Part shown: piece by piece, positions 1 through 7,585 of the stretch
How the letters are laid out: each line of letters opens with the position of its first letter
Position numbering within the stretch: the stretch's first letter is position 1
From: Giesbergeria sp.
GTDB lineage: Bacteria > Pseudomonadota > Gammaproteobacteria > Burkholderiales > Burkholderiaceae_C
NCBI GenBank assembly: GCA_023150295.1
Contig: JAKLLE010000001.1
Coordinates: forward strand, 1 to 64,000
Reading direction: 5' to 3'
DNA: 64,000 bases
The notes under the pieces: generated by a model
Told to the model about the DNA's origin: nothing
Seen by the model: only the letters and a program-made list of their open reading frames with translations
The model's database searches: none
Translations under genes and position numbers: made by a program

Positions 1-87
1 GAGGGAGCACTGCGGGTCACCCACGGGGGAATCGATGCGATAGCGCTGCGCATTCTTCCTGACAACCGCAAAGTGCTCAAATATTGA
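1..87 (+). CDS. C-terminal end of an unidentified protein (partial)
   Basis: Frame 1 is open from the first base of the window to a TGA at 85-87 and encodes a 28-residue tail ending in DNRKVLKY. The true start lies outside the window. The tail is too short to assign to a family. It is called only because the frame is open to the edge, its codon use suits the genome, and an 83-bp spacer then separates it from the convergent nrdR. It could be chance. Confidence 0.35.
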   Translation, partial: EGALRVTHGGIDAIALRILPDNRKVLKY

Positions 88-137
88 GCACCGAAGTGTT
101 TCCGCCATGTTGCGGTTTTGAATTTTGCAAGTCCCTC

Positions 138-158
138 AGCTATCAAAATAATAGCTAT
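138..158 (+). repeat. partial copy of the dispersed palindromic repeat
   Basis: AGCTATCAAAATAATAGCT is a near-perfect inverted repeat (arms AGCTAT and ATAGCT) that matches the distal hairpin of the repeat seen at 13080, 30591 and 50328. The GCGCTT/AAGCGC hairpin is not recognisable here, so this is a half copy. It lies just past the nrdR stop, where it could also act as a weak 3' end structure. Confidence 0.5.
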
Positions 159-170
159 TTTGGGTGTGAT

Positions 171-620
171 CTACTGTCTTACTTCGTCCACCAGGGTCTT
201 GAACTCGTCGATGTCCTCGAAGCTGCGGTACACGCTGGCGTAGCGGATGTAGGCCACCTTATCGAGCTTCTTGAGTTCGCGCATGACCAGTTCGCCGATG
301 CGGCTGGAGGGCACTTCGCGCTGGCCGAGGTTGAGGAGTTGCTCCTCGATGCGCTCGATGGCCGAGTCCACCTGCGCCGTGCTCACCGGGCGCTTGCGCA
401 GCGCAATGCTGAACGAGCCCATGAGCTTGGGGCGTGCGTACTCGGTACGCCGCCCGTCTTTCTTGACCACGCTGGGGAAGTTGACCTCGGGGCGCTCGTA
501 GGTGGTGAAGCGCTTTTCACACGAGGCGCAGCGCCGCCTGCGCCGGATGAAGTCCCCGTCCTCGGACACCCGGGTCTCTACGACCTGTGTCTCGGGATGG
601 CTGCAGAACGGGCACTTCAT
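171..620 (-). CDS. nrdR: transcriptional repressor NrdR of ribonucleotide reductase genes
   Basis: 149 residues, normal length for NrdR, the cytoplasmic repressor that senses ATP/dATP and binds NrdR boxes at nrd promoters. The N-terminal zinc ribbon is complete (Cys3, Cys6, Cys31, Cys34) with a run of arginines at 26-30, followed by an ATP-cone domain over roughly 49-139. It lies 25 bp downstream of glyA on the same strand, so the two are probably cotranscribed, an arrangement common in Burkholderiales. No nrd genes are in the window. Identification is from family motifs and context. Confidence 0.96.
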   Translation of the reverse strand: MKCPFCSHPETQVVETRVSEDGDFIRRRRRCASCEKRFTTYERPEVNFPSVVKKDGRRTEYARPKLMGSFSIALRKRPVSTAQVDSAIERIEEQLLNLGQREVPSSRIGELVMRELKKLDKVAYIRYASVYRSFEDIDEFKTLVDEVRQ

Positions 621-645
621 GGGGCTGCGGGTGCGGCGTCGGGGC

Positions 646-1890
646 TCAGCGGTAGACCGGGAAGCGGCTGGTCAGCGCGTTGACCTTGGCGCGCACGGCG
701 GCAATGTTGGCCTCGTCACGCGGGTTGTCCAGCACGTCGGCAATCAGGTGGGCCGTGGCGCGGGCTTCTTCTTCCTTGAAGCCGCGCGTGGTCATGGCGG
801 GTGTGCCAATGCGCACGCCGCTGGTGACCATCGGCTTTTCAGGGTCGTTGGGGATGGCGTTCTTGTTGATGGTCATGTGGGCCTGGCCCAGCAGGCCTTC
901 AGCTTCCTTGCCGGTGATGCCTTTGGCGCGCAGGTCGACCAGCATCACATGGCTTTGCGTGCCGCCGCTGATGATGCGCAGGCCGCGTGCGGTCAGCGTC
1001 TCGGCCACCACCTTGGCGTTCTTCACGACCTGTTCCTGGTAGGCCTTGAACTCGGGCTGCATCGCTTCCTTGAAGGCCACGGCCTTGGCCGCGATCACGT
1101 GCATCAGCGGGCCACCCTGCAGGCCGGGGAAGATGGCGCTGTTGATGGCCTTCTCGTGCTCGGCCTTCATCAGGATGATGCCGCCGCGCGGGCCGCGCAG
1201 GCTCTTGTGCGTGGTGGAGGTCACCACATCGGCGTGGGGCACGGGGTTGGGGTACACGCCAGCGGCGATCAGGCCGGCGTAGTGGGCCATGTCGACCATG
1301 AAGATGGCGCCGATTTCCTTGGCGATTTTGGCAAAGCGCTCAAAATCGATGTGCAGGCTGTAGGCCGAGGCACCGGCCACGATGAGCTTGGGCTTGTGTT
1401 CACGCGCCTTGGCTTCCATGGCGTCGTAGTCGATGGCTTCCTGGGCGTTGAGGCCGTAGGACACCACGTTGAACCACTTGCCGCTCATGTTGAGTGCCAT
1501 GCCGTGGGTCAGGTGGCCGCCTTCGGCCAGGCTCATGCCCATGATGGTGTCGCCAGGCTTGAGAAAGGCCAGGAACACCGCCTCGTTGGCCGAGGCGCCG
1601 CAGTGCGGTTGCACGTTGGCGGCGTCGGCGCCGAAGATCTGCTTGACGCGGTCGATGGCCAGCTGCTCGGCCACGTCCACATATTCGCAGCCACCGTAGT
1701 AGCGCTTGCCGGGGTAGCCCTCGGCGTACTTGTTGGTCAGCTGCGTGCCCTGGGCCCACATGACGGCGGGCGAGGCGTAGTTCTCGCTGGCGATGAGCTC
1801 GATGTGCTCTTCCTGGCGCTTGTTTTCAGCCTGGATGGCGGCGAAGAGTTCGGGGTCGGTCTGTTCGACGAGGATGTTGCGGTGGTACAT
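646..1890 (-). CDS. glyA: serine hydroxymethyltransferase
   Basis: 414 residues, full length. PLP enzyme that interconverts serine plus tetrahydrofolate with glycine plus 5,10-methylene-THF, the main source of one-carbon units. The PLP-binding lysine is Lys229 within [11 protein letters not shown], and the N-terminal region has the usual [13 protein letters not shown] motif. Start ATG at 1890 is preceded by AAAGGA. A TACACT -10-like hexamer on the minus strand at 2088-2093 would leave a leader of about 190 nt, but no convincing -35 is seen. The leader shows no glycine-riboswitch signature. nrdR follows as the likely second operon gene. Confidence 0.97.
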   Translation of the reverse strand: MYHRNILVEQTDPELFAAIQAENKRQEEHIELIASENYASPAVMWAQGTQLTNKYAEGYPGKRYYGGCEYVDVAEQLAIDRVKQIFGADAANVQPHCGASANEAVFLAFLKPGDTIMGMSLAEGGHLTHGMALNMSGKWFNVVSYGLNAQEAIDYDAMEAKAREHKPKLIVAGASAYSLHIDFERFAKIAKEIGAIFMVDMAHYAGLIAAGVYPNPVPHADVVTSTTHKSLRGPRGGIILMKAEHEKAINSAIFPGLQGGPLMHVIAAKAVAFKEAMQPEFKAYQEQVVKNAKVVAETLTARGLRIISGGTQSHVMLVDLRAKGITGKEAEGLLGQAHMTINKNAIPNDPEKPMVTSGVRIGTPAMTTRGFKEEEARATAHLIADVLDNPRDEANIAAVRAKVNALTSRFPVYR

Positions 1891-2122
1891 GGCAGTCCTT
1901 TGAATTGGAATCCCTTGAATGCAAGGGCTGCCCAGGCGAACGGCTCAAACGCACCGGAGCCATGGGCCCGGGCGGTACGCTTCCCAGTGGTTGGCAGAAG
2001 GGCCGCTTGCGCTTCCTCACTGCTGGATTTCCACGTCAGCGGCAGACCCTGTGGGGCCCGCGCCTATCGCCAGTCGCGTACCCCGCGAGTGTAACCTGAG
2101 CGCCTTTTCACGGCACCTGTGG

Positions 2123-2992
2123 CTACAGGTCTGTGGCGGTGAGCAAGGCGACCTTCTCGCCAAGACCTGTGGCGCTGGCACCTTGTTCTGGCGATGCGGC
2201 GGCGGGCACGGCCTTGGCTGGTGCCTGGGTGGCCAGCGTGGGAGGGGCCACGGGCTGGCTGGTTGGCACGGCACGCCCGGTGGATGCGACCTGGCGCAGG
2301 CGGTAGTGTTCAGCCAGCACTTTTTCTGCGTAACCACCGTCGTTCTGGGGGTCGGTGGCACCGACGTAGTAGGCCAGCCCACCCTGCACGGACCCTGCGC
2401 GGGCAATGCACTCCTGCAGGACCTTCACGCCAACGCGCAGGTTGGATACGGGGTCAAAGGCAGCCAGGTGACCGCCCAAGGCTTCGTACTTGTCGGTGTG
2501 CACGCGCGTCATTACCTGCATCAGGCCCTGGGCACCAACGGGGCTTTGGGCGAAGGGGTTGAAACGCGACTCAATGGCCATCACGGCCAGGATCAGCGTG
2601 GGGTCGAGCTTGGCTCGGGAGCCGATCTCATAGGCCTCGGCCACCAGCAAGCCCAGGGGCTCGGGTGCCACGCGGTATTTTTTGCTGAGCCAGTAGGCCA
2701 CGCGGGCCTGCTCCTGGGGCAACTCTTTGGGGTTGACCGCCAGGGTTCGTTCGCTGGGTTCCTGCAAATCATCCGCCGCAATGGCCAGCGTCTCTTGACG
2801 GGCCTGCAGCCAGTCCACCAATCGGGCCTCACCGGCCTGGCGCAGATCGGGCCGGGCGGTCAAGGTGATCACGATGATGGCCACTGCGACGCCAAGGAGG
2901 GCGAAGCCGCTGTGGGTGATGTGCAGAAATCCCTGTGCCACGGAGGCAGCCAAGGAACGAAGCCCGGAGACCATGTTATGTGTCGCTGTCAT
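2123..2992 (-). CDS. membrane-anchored lytic transglycosylase (SLT domain)
   Basis: 289 residues from the ATG at 2992, chosen because GGAAAG lies just upstream; a longer frame starts at 3031. A hydrophobic segment at about 28-46 anchors the protein with the catalytic domain in the periplasm. The lysozyme-like SLT domain has the catalytic Glu141 in AVMAIESRFNP followed by GAQGLMQVM, the standard motif of family 1 transglycosylases, which cleave peptidoglycan to 1,6-anhydromuropeptides. The last 60 residues are Ala/Pro/Thr-rich and probably disordered. It is a single-gene unit with its own promoter at 3176-3205. Confidence 0.9.
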   Translation of the reverse strand: MTATHNMVSGLRSLAASVAQGFLHITHSGFALLGVAVAIIVITLTARPDLRQAGEARLVDWLQARQETLAIAADDLQEPSERTLAVNPKELPQEQARVAYWLSKKYRVAPEPLGLLVAEAYEIGSRAKLDPTLILAVMAIESRFNPFAQSPVGAQGLMQVMTRVHTDKYEALGGHLAAFDPVSNLRVGVKVLQECIARAGSVQGGLAYYVGATDPQNDGGYAEKVLAEHYRLRQVASTGRAVPTSQPVAPPTLATQAPAKAVPAAASPEQGASATGLGEKVALLTATDL

Positions 2993-3175
2993 AGCTTTCC
3001 TTTCTGGTGCGAACGCCATGCTGTTGCTCAAGGCCAGAGGCCTTGCATTGGCACAACGTTTCGCCTGGATTGGTACGCCATCAAGTCAGGGCCATGGAGG
3101 GAGTTGGGCCCTGGAACTGACTTTGCCGATGTCGGCAGCGGTTCGGGTAACTACTGATTTTTCAGAAGCTGGCGG

Positions 3176-3205
3176 ATTCTAGAAGGGCATTAAATGCCAA
3201 GTCAA
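3176..3205 (-). promoter_or_regulatory. sigma70-type promoter of the transglycosylase gene with a palindrome in the spacer
   Basis: On the minus strand TTGACT (3205-3200) is followed after 18 bp by TAGAAT (3181-3176). The spacer holds the inverted repeat GGCATTAAATGCC (3186-3198), a plausible operator positioned to block polymerase. The expected leader is about 180 nt. The surrounding 3160-3260 is strikingly AT-rich for this genome. Confidence 0.6.
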
Positions 3206-3403
3206 CACTAACGATCCAATGTTTTATACATATAAATTCTAAAAATACTGTCAAAAATCACATGTTTTGGGTGAATTTGGGGTTTTGTGACAGAGACGTT
3301 TCGTTGGGGTCGCGCCGGGGCATTGGAGTGCTGCATCCAATTTCAATCAATTCGTGCTGCGTGATTGACGGGCTGATTTGTGTTGGGCGGGGTTCTTTGT
3401 TAA

Positions 3404-3645
3404 GGTCTGGGTGCCTCTTCAGTGAAGGCATCGCCGAAAGAAGCAAAGCCCGCTGCCAGTGCATGCAGTGCCAGTGCAGACAGAGCGCCGAGCTTCCCAG
3501 GCAACCCCCTGGGGGCAATCCCTTGCCCTCCTGCGGTTCGGACCACACTTCTCCGTTCCGCAACCCGATGGCAAAGACCGTTGTGTCAGCCGTCAAGCCC
3601 GGATGGGTGGCGCACGTCGCCTCTCACCCGGGCTTTCTTGTTTCA
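3404..3645 (+). ncRNA. candidate structured small RNA (possibly 6S-like), unidentified
   Basis: This stretch has no credible protein but folds as a long closed element: GGTCT at 3404-3408 pairs with AGACC at 3575-3579, the next TGCC pairs with GGCA at 3570-3573, and a tip hairpin pairs CCCAGG with CCTGGG near 3498-3516. It ends in a strong terminator (3595-3640). A possible promoter is TTGTGT (3378-3383), 17 bp, TAAGGT (3401-3406), though that would place the transcript start inside the closing stem. The 176-nt closed rod recalls 6S RNA in size, but I do not see enough conserved primary sequence to name it. It could instead be an attenuated leader of the next gene. Confidence 0.38.
3595..3640 (+). 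terminator. intrinsic terminator upstream of the DUF748 gene
   Basis: Perfect 8-bp outer stem AAGCCCGG (3595-3602) with CCGGGCTT (3628-3635), a further inner GGTG/CACC and GGCG/CGCC pairing, then a T-rich tail (TTTCTTGTTT). It lies 74 bp before the next start codon, so it ends either an independent RNA or an attenuated leader. Confidence 0.8.
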
Positions 3646-3713
3646 ACCGGTTGCCTGGCCTGGGCGCAAAGTTTGATCCAATCGTGCATCGATTTGCTGC
3701 GCCTGCTGGCCCC

Positions 3714-6700
3714 ATGAAGAGTTCCCTGATCCTGTCGTTTGTCCATTGGCTGTCGTCTTTTCGGGGCAGTGCCTGGTGGCGAAAGCTGCGGGGGGCAGCG
3801 GCAGCACTGGCGCTGGTCTGGCTGGTGCTGTGGCTGGCGGTGCCTCCCTTGATTCATTCCAGGGCGCAGACTGCCCTGGCAGATTCGCTGGGCCGTCCGG
3901 TGGACATCGGCCGCCTGGCGTTTCGGCCCTGGTCGCTGGAGCTGACCTTGTACGACCTTCGTGTGGGGAGCGTGCAGGGGCCAGAGCCGCAGTTGGTGGT
4001 GGGACGCGTCCATGCCGACATTGAGTTGCAGTCCTTGCTGCGCTGGGCTCCGGTGATTGATGCCTTGGAGGTGGACTCGCCCGTTTTGCGCGTGGCCCAA
4101 ACCGCACCCGGCCAGACCGACCTGGATGATGTGGTGCAGCGGCTCATGCAGCCTGCGCCCGAAGGGGCCCAAGCCGTAGGTTTTGCGCTTTACAACATCG
4201 CGCTGCAAGGGGGCGCTGTCGATTTTGTGGATCGCACGGCGGGCCAGACCCACAAGGTGCGTGACATCGCCTTTTCGCTTCCTTTCTTGAGCAATCTGAG
4301 CGCTCAGCGCACGGTCAAGGTGCAGCCCAGGCTGGCATTGCGCATCGGAGACAGCGTGTTTGACTCCAGCGCGCATGTCGCGCCTTTCCTGGAAAGCCGC
4401 CGAACCGATGCCGTGCTGCGCTTTCAGGGGCTGGATCTGGCGCCCTATCGGAACTACGTCCCGGCCGGCCTGCCGCTGCGGCTGGCCTCCGGCGCGCTGA
4501 GCGCAGACCTGCGTATCGCTTTTGAACAGCACCCCCAACCGATGGTTCAGGTCAGTGGTTCCTTGGAGCTGCAGGACTTGCGTCTGTTGGACCTGCGTCA
4601 GCGGGAGTGGCTTGCTTGGGATGCGCTGAATGTGCAGGTGGCGGATTTCCAGCCCTTGCAGTGGATCCTGCGTCTGGATTCCGTGGTGCTCAGGTCGCCC
4701 CAGGCCCACGTTCGCCGCAATGCCGCAGGGCAATGGGATTGGGCCGCCCAGGTGCAGGGGGCTGAGCGCCCAACCAAGGAGGGTGAGTCCCTGCAGGCTG
4801 AGCCGCCCGCCCATGCAGGTGGGGCATGGGCGTTGTCCGTGCAGCAGTTTGCCGCGCACGGAGGAGCGCTGCGGTGGGAGGACGATGGCGTTGCGGGCGG
4901 AGTGGGTCTGGGCGTGCAGGACTTGGCAGTGAGCGCGTCCGCGCTGTCGAATTCTGCCGCCGCACCGATGCAGTGGGCTGCAAGCATGAAGGTGGCGCCG
5001 CTGGAGCGGGGGAGGCAAGCTGCGGGCGCGTTGTCTCAGGAGGCTCAGGCCAACATCGCTCTGGCAGGGGTAGGAGCCCTGCAAGAAGGGCGCGTGGCCC
5101 TTTCGGTGCGCCGCTTGCCGCTGGAATGGGGGGCGCCTTACCTGTCTGCCTGGTTCCGTCCCAAGCTCTCCGGAACCCTGGACACCGATGCCGGGCTGGC
5201 CTGGAAGGCTGACCGTTGGGCTGCGCGGGTGGCCAGTTTGGCGGTAGAGAGTGCTAGTCTGGTTTGCGTGGATGCTGAGGATTGCCCCGAGCCCGATCGG
5301 GGACGCAACCTGCTGCGCGACCGGCGGACGCTCGCTGAACTTCAGCGCCTGGAACTGGAGGACGCGCGCATCGACAGTGCGCGGCATGCCCTGCACATCG
5401 GGCGGATCGGCCTGACCCAGCCCCGCTTGCGCGTGGAACGAGATCCCCAAGGGCGATGGATGGTGGAACGTTGGGCGCGCACCGCTCCATCGGGTGGTTC
5501 GGCGAAACCCGACGCCGCTGCGTCTTCGCAGACTTGGTCTGTGGCGTTGGGGCGACTCGATCTTGATGGCGGTGTGGCTGTTTTGCGGGATGCCAGCTTG
5601 CAAGAGCGTTTGCCGCTGGCTGTCACTGACATGCGCGTCAGGCTGCGGGATGTGGGGATTCCGGCTGGGGGCTCCCGACCCGGTTCGCTGTCGATGTCAG
5701 CACGCTTGGGTGCGGGGCGCGCAGACCCTGGTCGCCTGGAATACGAAGGTGCGTTGGCCCTCGCGCCGTTGAAGGTGCAAGGTCGGCTGGCCGCAAGGCA
5801 TGTGCCTTTGCATGCGCTGGCGCCCTACCTTCAAGGGGCGCTGCGCGCGCGCATCGGCCGCGCTGACGGGAGTTTTGTCGGCCAGGTGCGGCTCCAGCAG
5901 ACAGAACCAGGTTTGCAATGGGCCGTGCAAGGGGATGCTGCACTGGACGATGTGCGTGTGCGCCCGCCTTCGGTGGTCGAGGTGGAGGGTGAGGAGGGGC
6001 CAGAGACGCTGGCACTGTCGTCAACACAGGAGGGGGATGATGTATTGCAATGGCGGTCGCTGGGGCTGCGGGGCATCGATGCAGCGCAACCTGCGGGCGG
6101 TGCGCTGTCCTTGTCGGTGCGTGAATCGGCATTGAGCGATTTCTTCGCCCGTGTCGTCGTGCAGCCCGACGGTCGCCTGAACCTGCAGGACTTGCTCGCC
6201 CCTGCACCGGAACCCTCCAACGCTCAGGTGGTGGCGCCGAAGACGGCTCCGCCCCCGCAGATCCGCCTGGGGCCCATCGTCCTGACAGGCGGTAGGGTGC
6301 ATTTCACCGATCAGTTCGTGCGCCCACGGTATTCGGCCCAGCTCAGCGGGCTCACGGGCCGTTTGGGCGCCATCACCTCTTCCTCGGCAGCCGAGGGCAA
6401 ACCACCCGCCATGGCCGAGTTGGAGCTGCGCGGCACGGCCGAGGGAACCGCGTCGCTGGAGATCCTGGGCAAACTCAATCCCTTGGTGACACCTGTGGCA
6501 CTCGATATCCAGGGACGCATGCAGGGGCTGGAGCTCTCGCCGCTCACCCCTTACGCCATCAAATATGCGGGCCATGGCATCGAGCGTGGAAAGCTCAATA
6601 TGGATGTCAGCTACCGCATCCAGCCCGACGGGATGCTCACTGCCCAAAACAAGCTGGTATTGCACCAACTGGTCTTTGGTGATGAGGTGCCCGGAGCGCC

Positions 6701-7457
6701 CGCGAGTTTGCCGGTGCGCTTGGCCGTGGCGCTGTTGGCCGATCGTAACGGGGTGATCGACGTGGATTTGCCCGTCAGTGGTTCACTCAACAACCCAGAG
6801 TTCCGTATCGCTGCGGTGGTGTTCAAGTTGCTGGGCAACCTGGTGCTCAAGGCCGTGACAGCGCCTTTCTCATTGCTCGCTGGCGCTGGCGAGGGTGCAG
6901 CCGAGCAGGGCGTGGTGTCGTTCGCACCGGGCAGTGCCGTCTTGGATGCCGCGGCGCGCGCTTCCTTGGACAAGGTCGCACAGGTGCTGGAGCAGCGGCC
7001 TGCACTGAAAATGACCGTGGTGGGGCAGGCCAGTCTGAATGCCGAGCGCGAGGCTTGGAAGCGCGCGCAACTGCAGCAGGTGCTGTTGGCCTACCAACGG
7101 CGCACGACGCCCACAAAGCCCTTGGCAGCCGCCGACGGTGAGGCGCCGGTCTCCGCCGAGGAGCAGTCTGCCTTGCTCAAGGAGGTCTACCGGCGTGCAG
7201 ACATCCCCAAGCCGCGCAACCTGGTCGGACTGGCCAAAGAACTCCCCGACAGCGAGATGCAGGCGCTGTTGCTGGCCAACCTGCCGGTGCCTGATACGGC
7301 GATGCACGACCTGGCTTTGGCGCGTGCGGTCGCGGTGCGCGACCATCTGCTGCAGCGGCAGCTGCCTGCTGACAGATTGTTCCTGGGATCGGTGCGTTTG
7401 TCCTCGGGTGAGGAAGGGTGGACGCCCCGTGCCGAGCTGGGCTTGGGCATGCGCTGA
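3714..7457 (+). CDS. DUF748 / AsmA-like envelope protein
   Basis: 1247 residues from the ATG at 3714; the frame is open further upstream, but that part overlaps the RNA/terminator region and looks non-coding. An N-terminal membrane anchor (about 28-47) is followed by a very long beta-rich periplasmic region of the DUF748 type, related to AsmA proteins, which are thought to bridge the envelope and move or organise lipids. Near the C-terminus VVSFAPGSAVLDAAARASL resembles an OmpA-like segment, typical of this family. The gene stands alone between a terminator and the next gene. Its substrate cannot be read from sequence. Confidence 0.85.
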   Translation: MKSSLILSFVHWLSSFRGSAWWRKLRGAAAALALVWLVLWLAVPPLIHSRAQTALADSLGRPVDIGRLAFRPWSLELTLYDLRVGSVQGPEPQLVVGRVHADIELQSLLRWAPVIDALEVDSPVLRVAQTAPGQTDLDDVVQRLMQPAPEGAQAVGFALYNIALQGGAVDFVDRTAGQTHKVRDIAFSLPFLSNLSAQRTVKVQPRLALRIGDSVFDSSAHVAPFLESRRTDAVLRFQGLDLAPYRNYVPAGLPLRLASGALSADLRIAFEQHPQPMVQVSGSLELQDLRLLDLRQREWLAWDALNVQVADFQPLQWILRLDSVVLRSPQAHVRRNAAGQWDWAAQVQGAERPTKEGESLQAEPPAHAGGAWALSVQQFAAHGGALRWEDDGVAGGVGLGVQDLAVSASALSNSAAAPMQWAASMKVAPLERGRQAAGALSQEAQANIALAGVGALQEGRVALSVRRLPLEWGAPYLSAWFRPKLSGTLDTDAGLAWKADRWAARVASLAVESASLVCVDAEDCPEPDRGRNLLRDRRTLAELQRLELEDARIDSARHALHIGRIGLTQPRLRVERDPQGRWMVERWARTAPSGGSAKPDAAASSQTWSVALGRLDLDGGVAVLRDASLQERLPLAVTDMRVRLRDVGIPAGGSRPGSLSMSARLGAGRADPGRLEYEGALALAPLKVQGRLAARHVPLHALAPYLQGALRARIGRADGSFVGQVRLQQTEPGLQWAVQGDAALDDVRVRPPSVVEVEGEEGPETLALSSTQEGDDVLQWRSLGLRGIDAAQPAGGALSLSVRESALSDFFARVVVQPDGRLNLQDLLAPAPEPSNAQVVAPKTAPPPQIRLGPIVLTGGRVHFTDQFVRPRYSAQLSGLTGRLGAITSSSAAEGKPPAMAELELRGTAEGTASLEILGKLNPLVTPVALDIQGRMQGLELSPLTPYAIKYAGHGIERGKLNMDVSYRIQPDGMLTAQNKLVLHQLVFGDEVPGAPASLPVRLAVALLADRNGVIDVDLPVSGSLNNPEFRIAAVVFKLLGNLVLKAVTAPFSLLAGAGEGAAEQGVVSFAPGSAVLDAAARASLDKVAQVLEQRPALKMTVVGQASLNAEREAWKRAQLQQVLLAYQRRTTPTKPLAAADGEAPVSAEEQSALLKEVYRRADIPKPRNLVGLAKELPDSEMQALLLANLPVPDTAMHDLALARAVAVRDHLLQRQLPADRLFLGSVRLSSGEEGWTPRAELGLGMR

Positions 7458-7585
7458 GGACAGGCTCTGGACGGCTCGGTTCAAATACCGGCGAAAATAG
7501 CGCTTTTGCACGTCCGCCCCTGAAAGGCTGGACATGCGCGCTGCGCCCCAGGCCCTGCCTGGACGCGCCTGTTTTCAAAGAATCC

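Noticed and set aside
84-683. Plus-strand open frame over nrdR
   Set aside because: It is the complement of nrdR, whose zinc ribbon and ATP cone are intact.
1891-2122. Possible glycine riboswitch in the glyA leader
   Set aside because: No matching conserved core was found; the leader is reported only as a leader.
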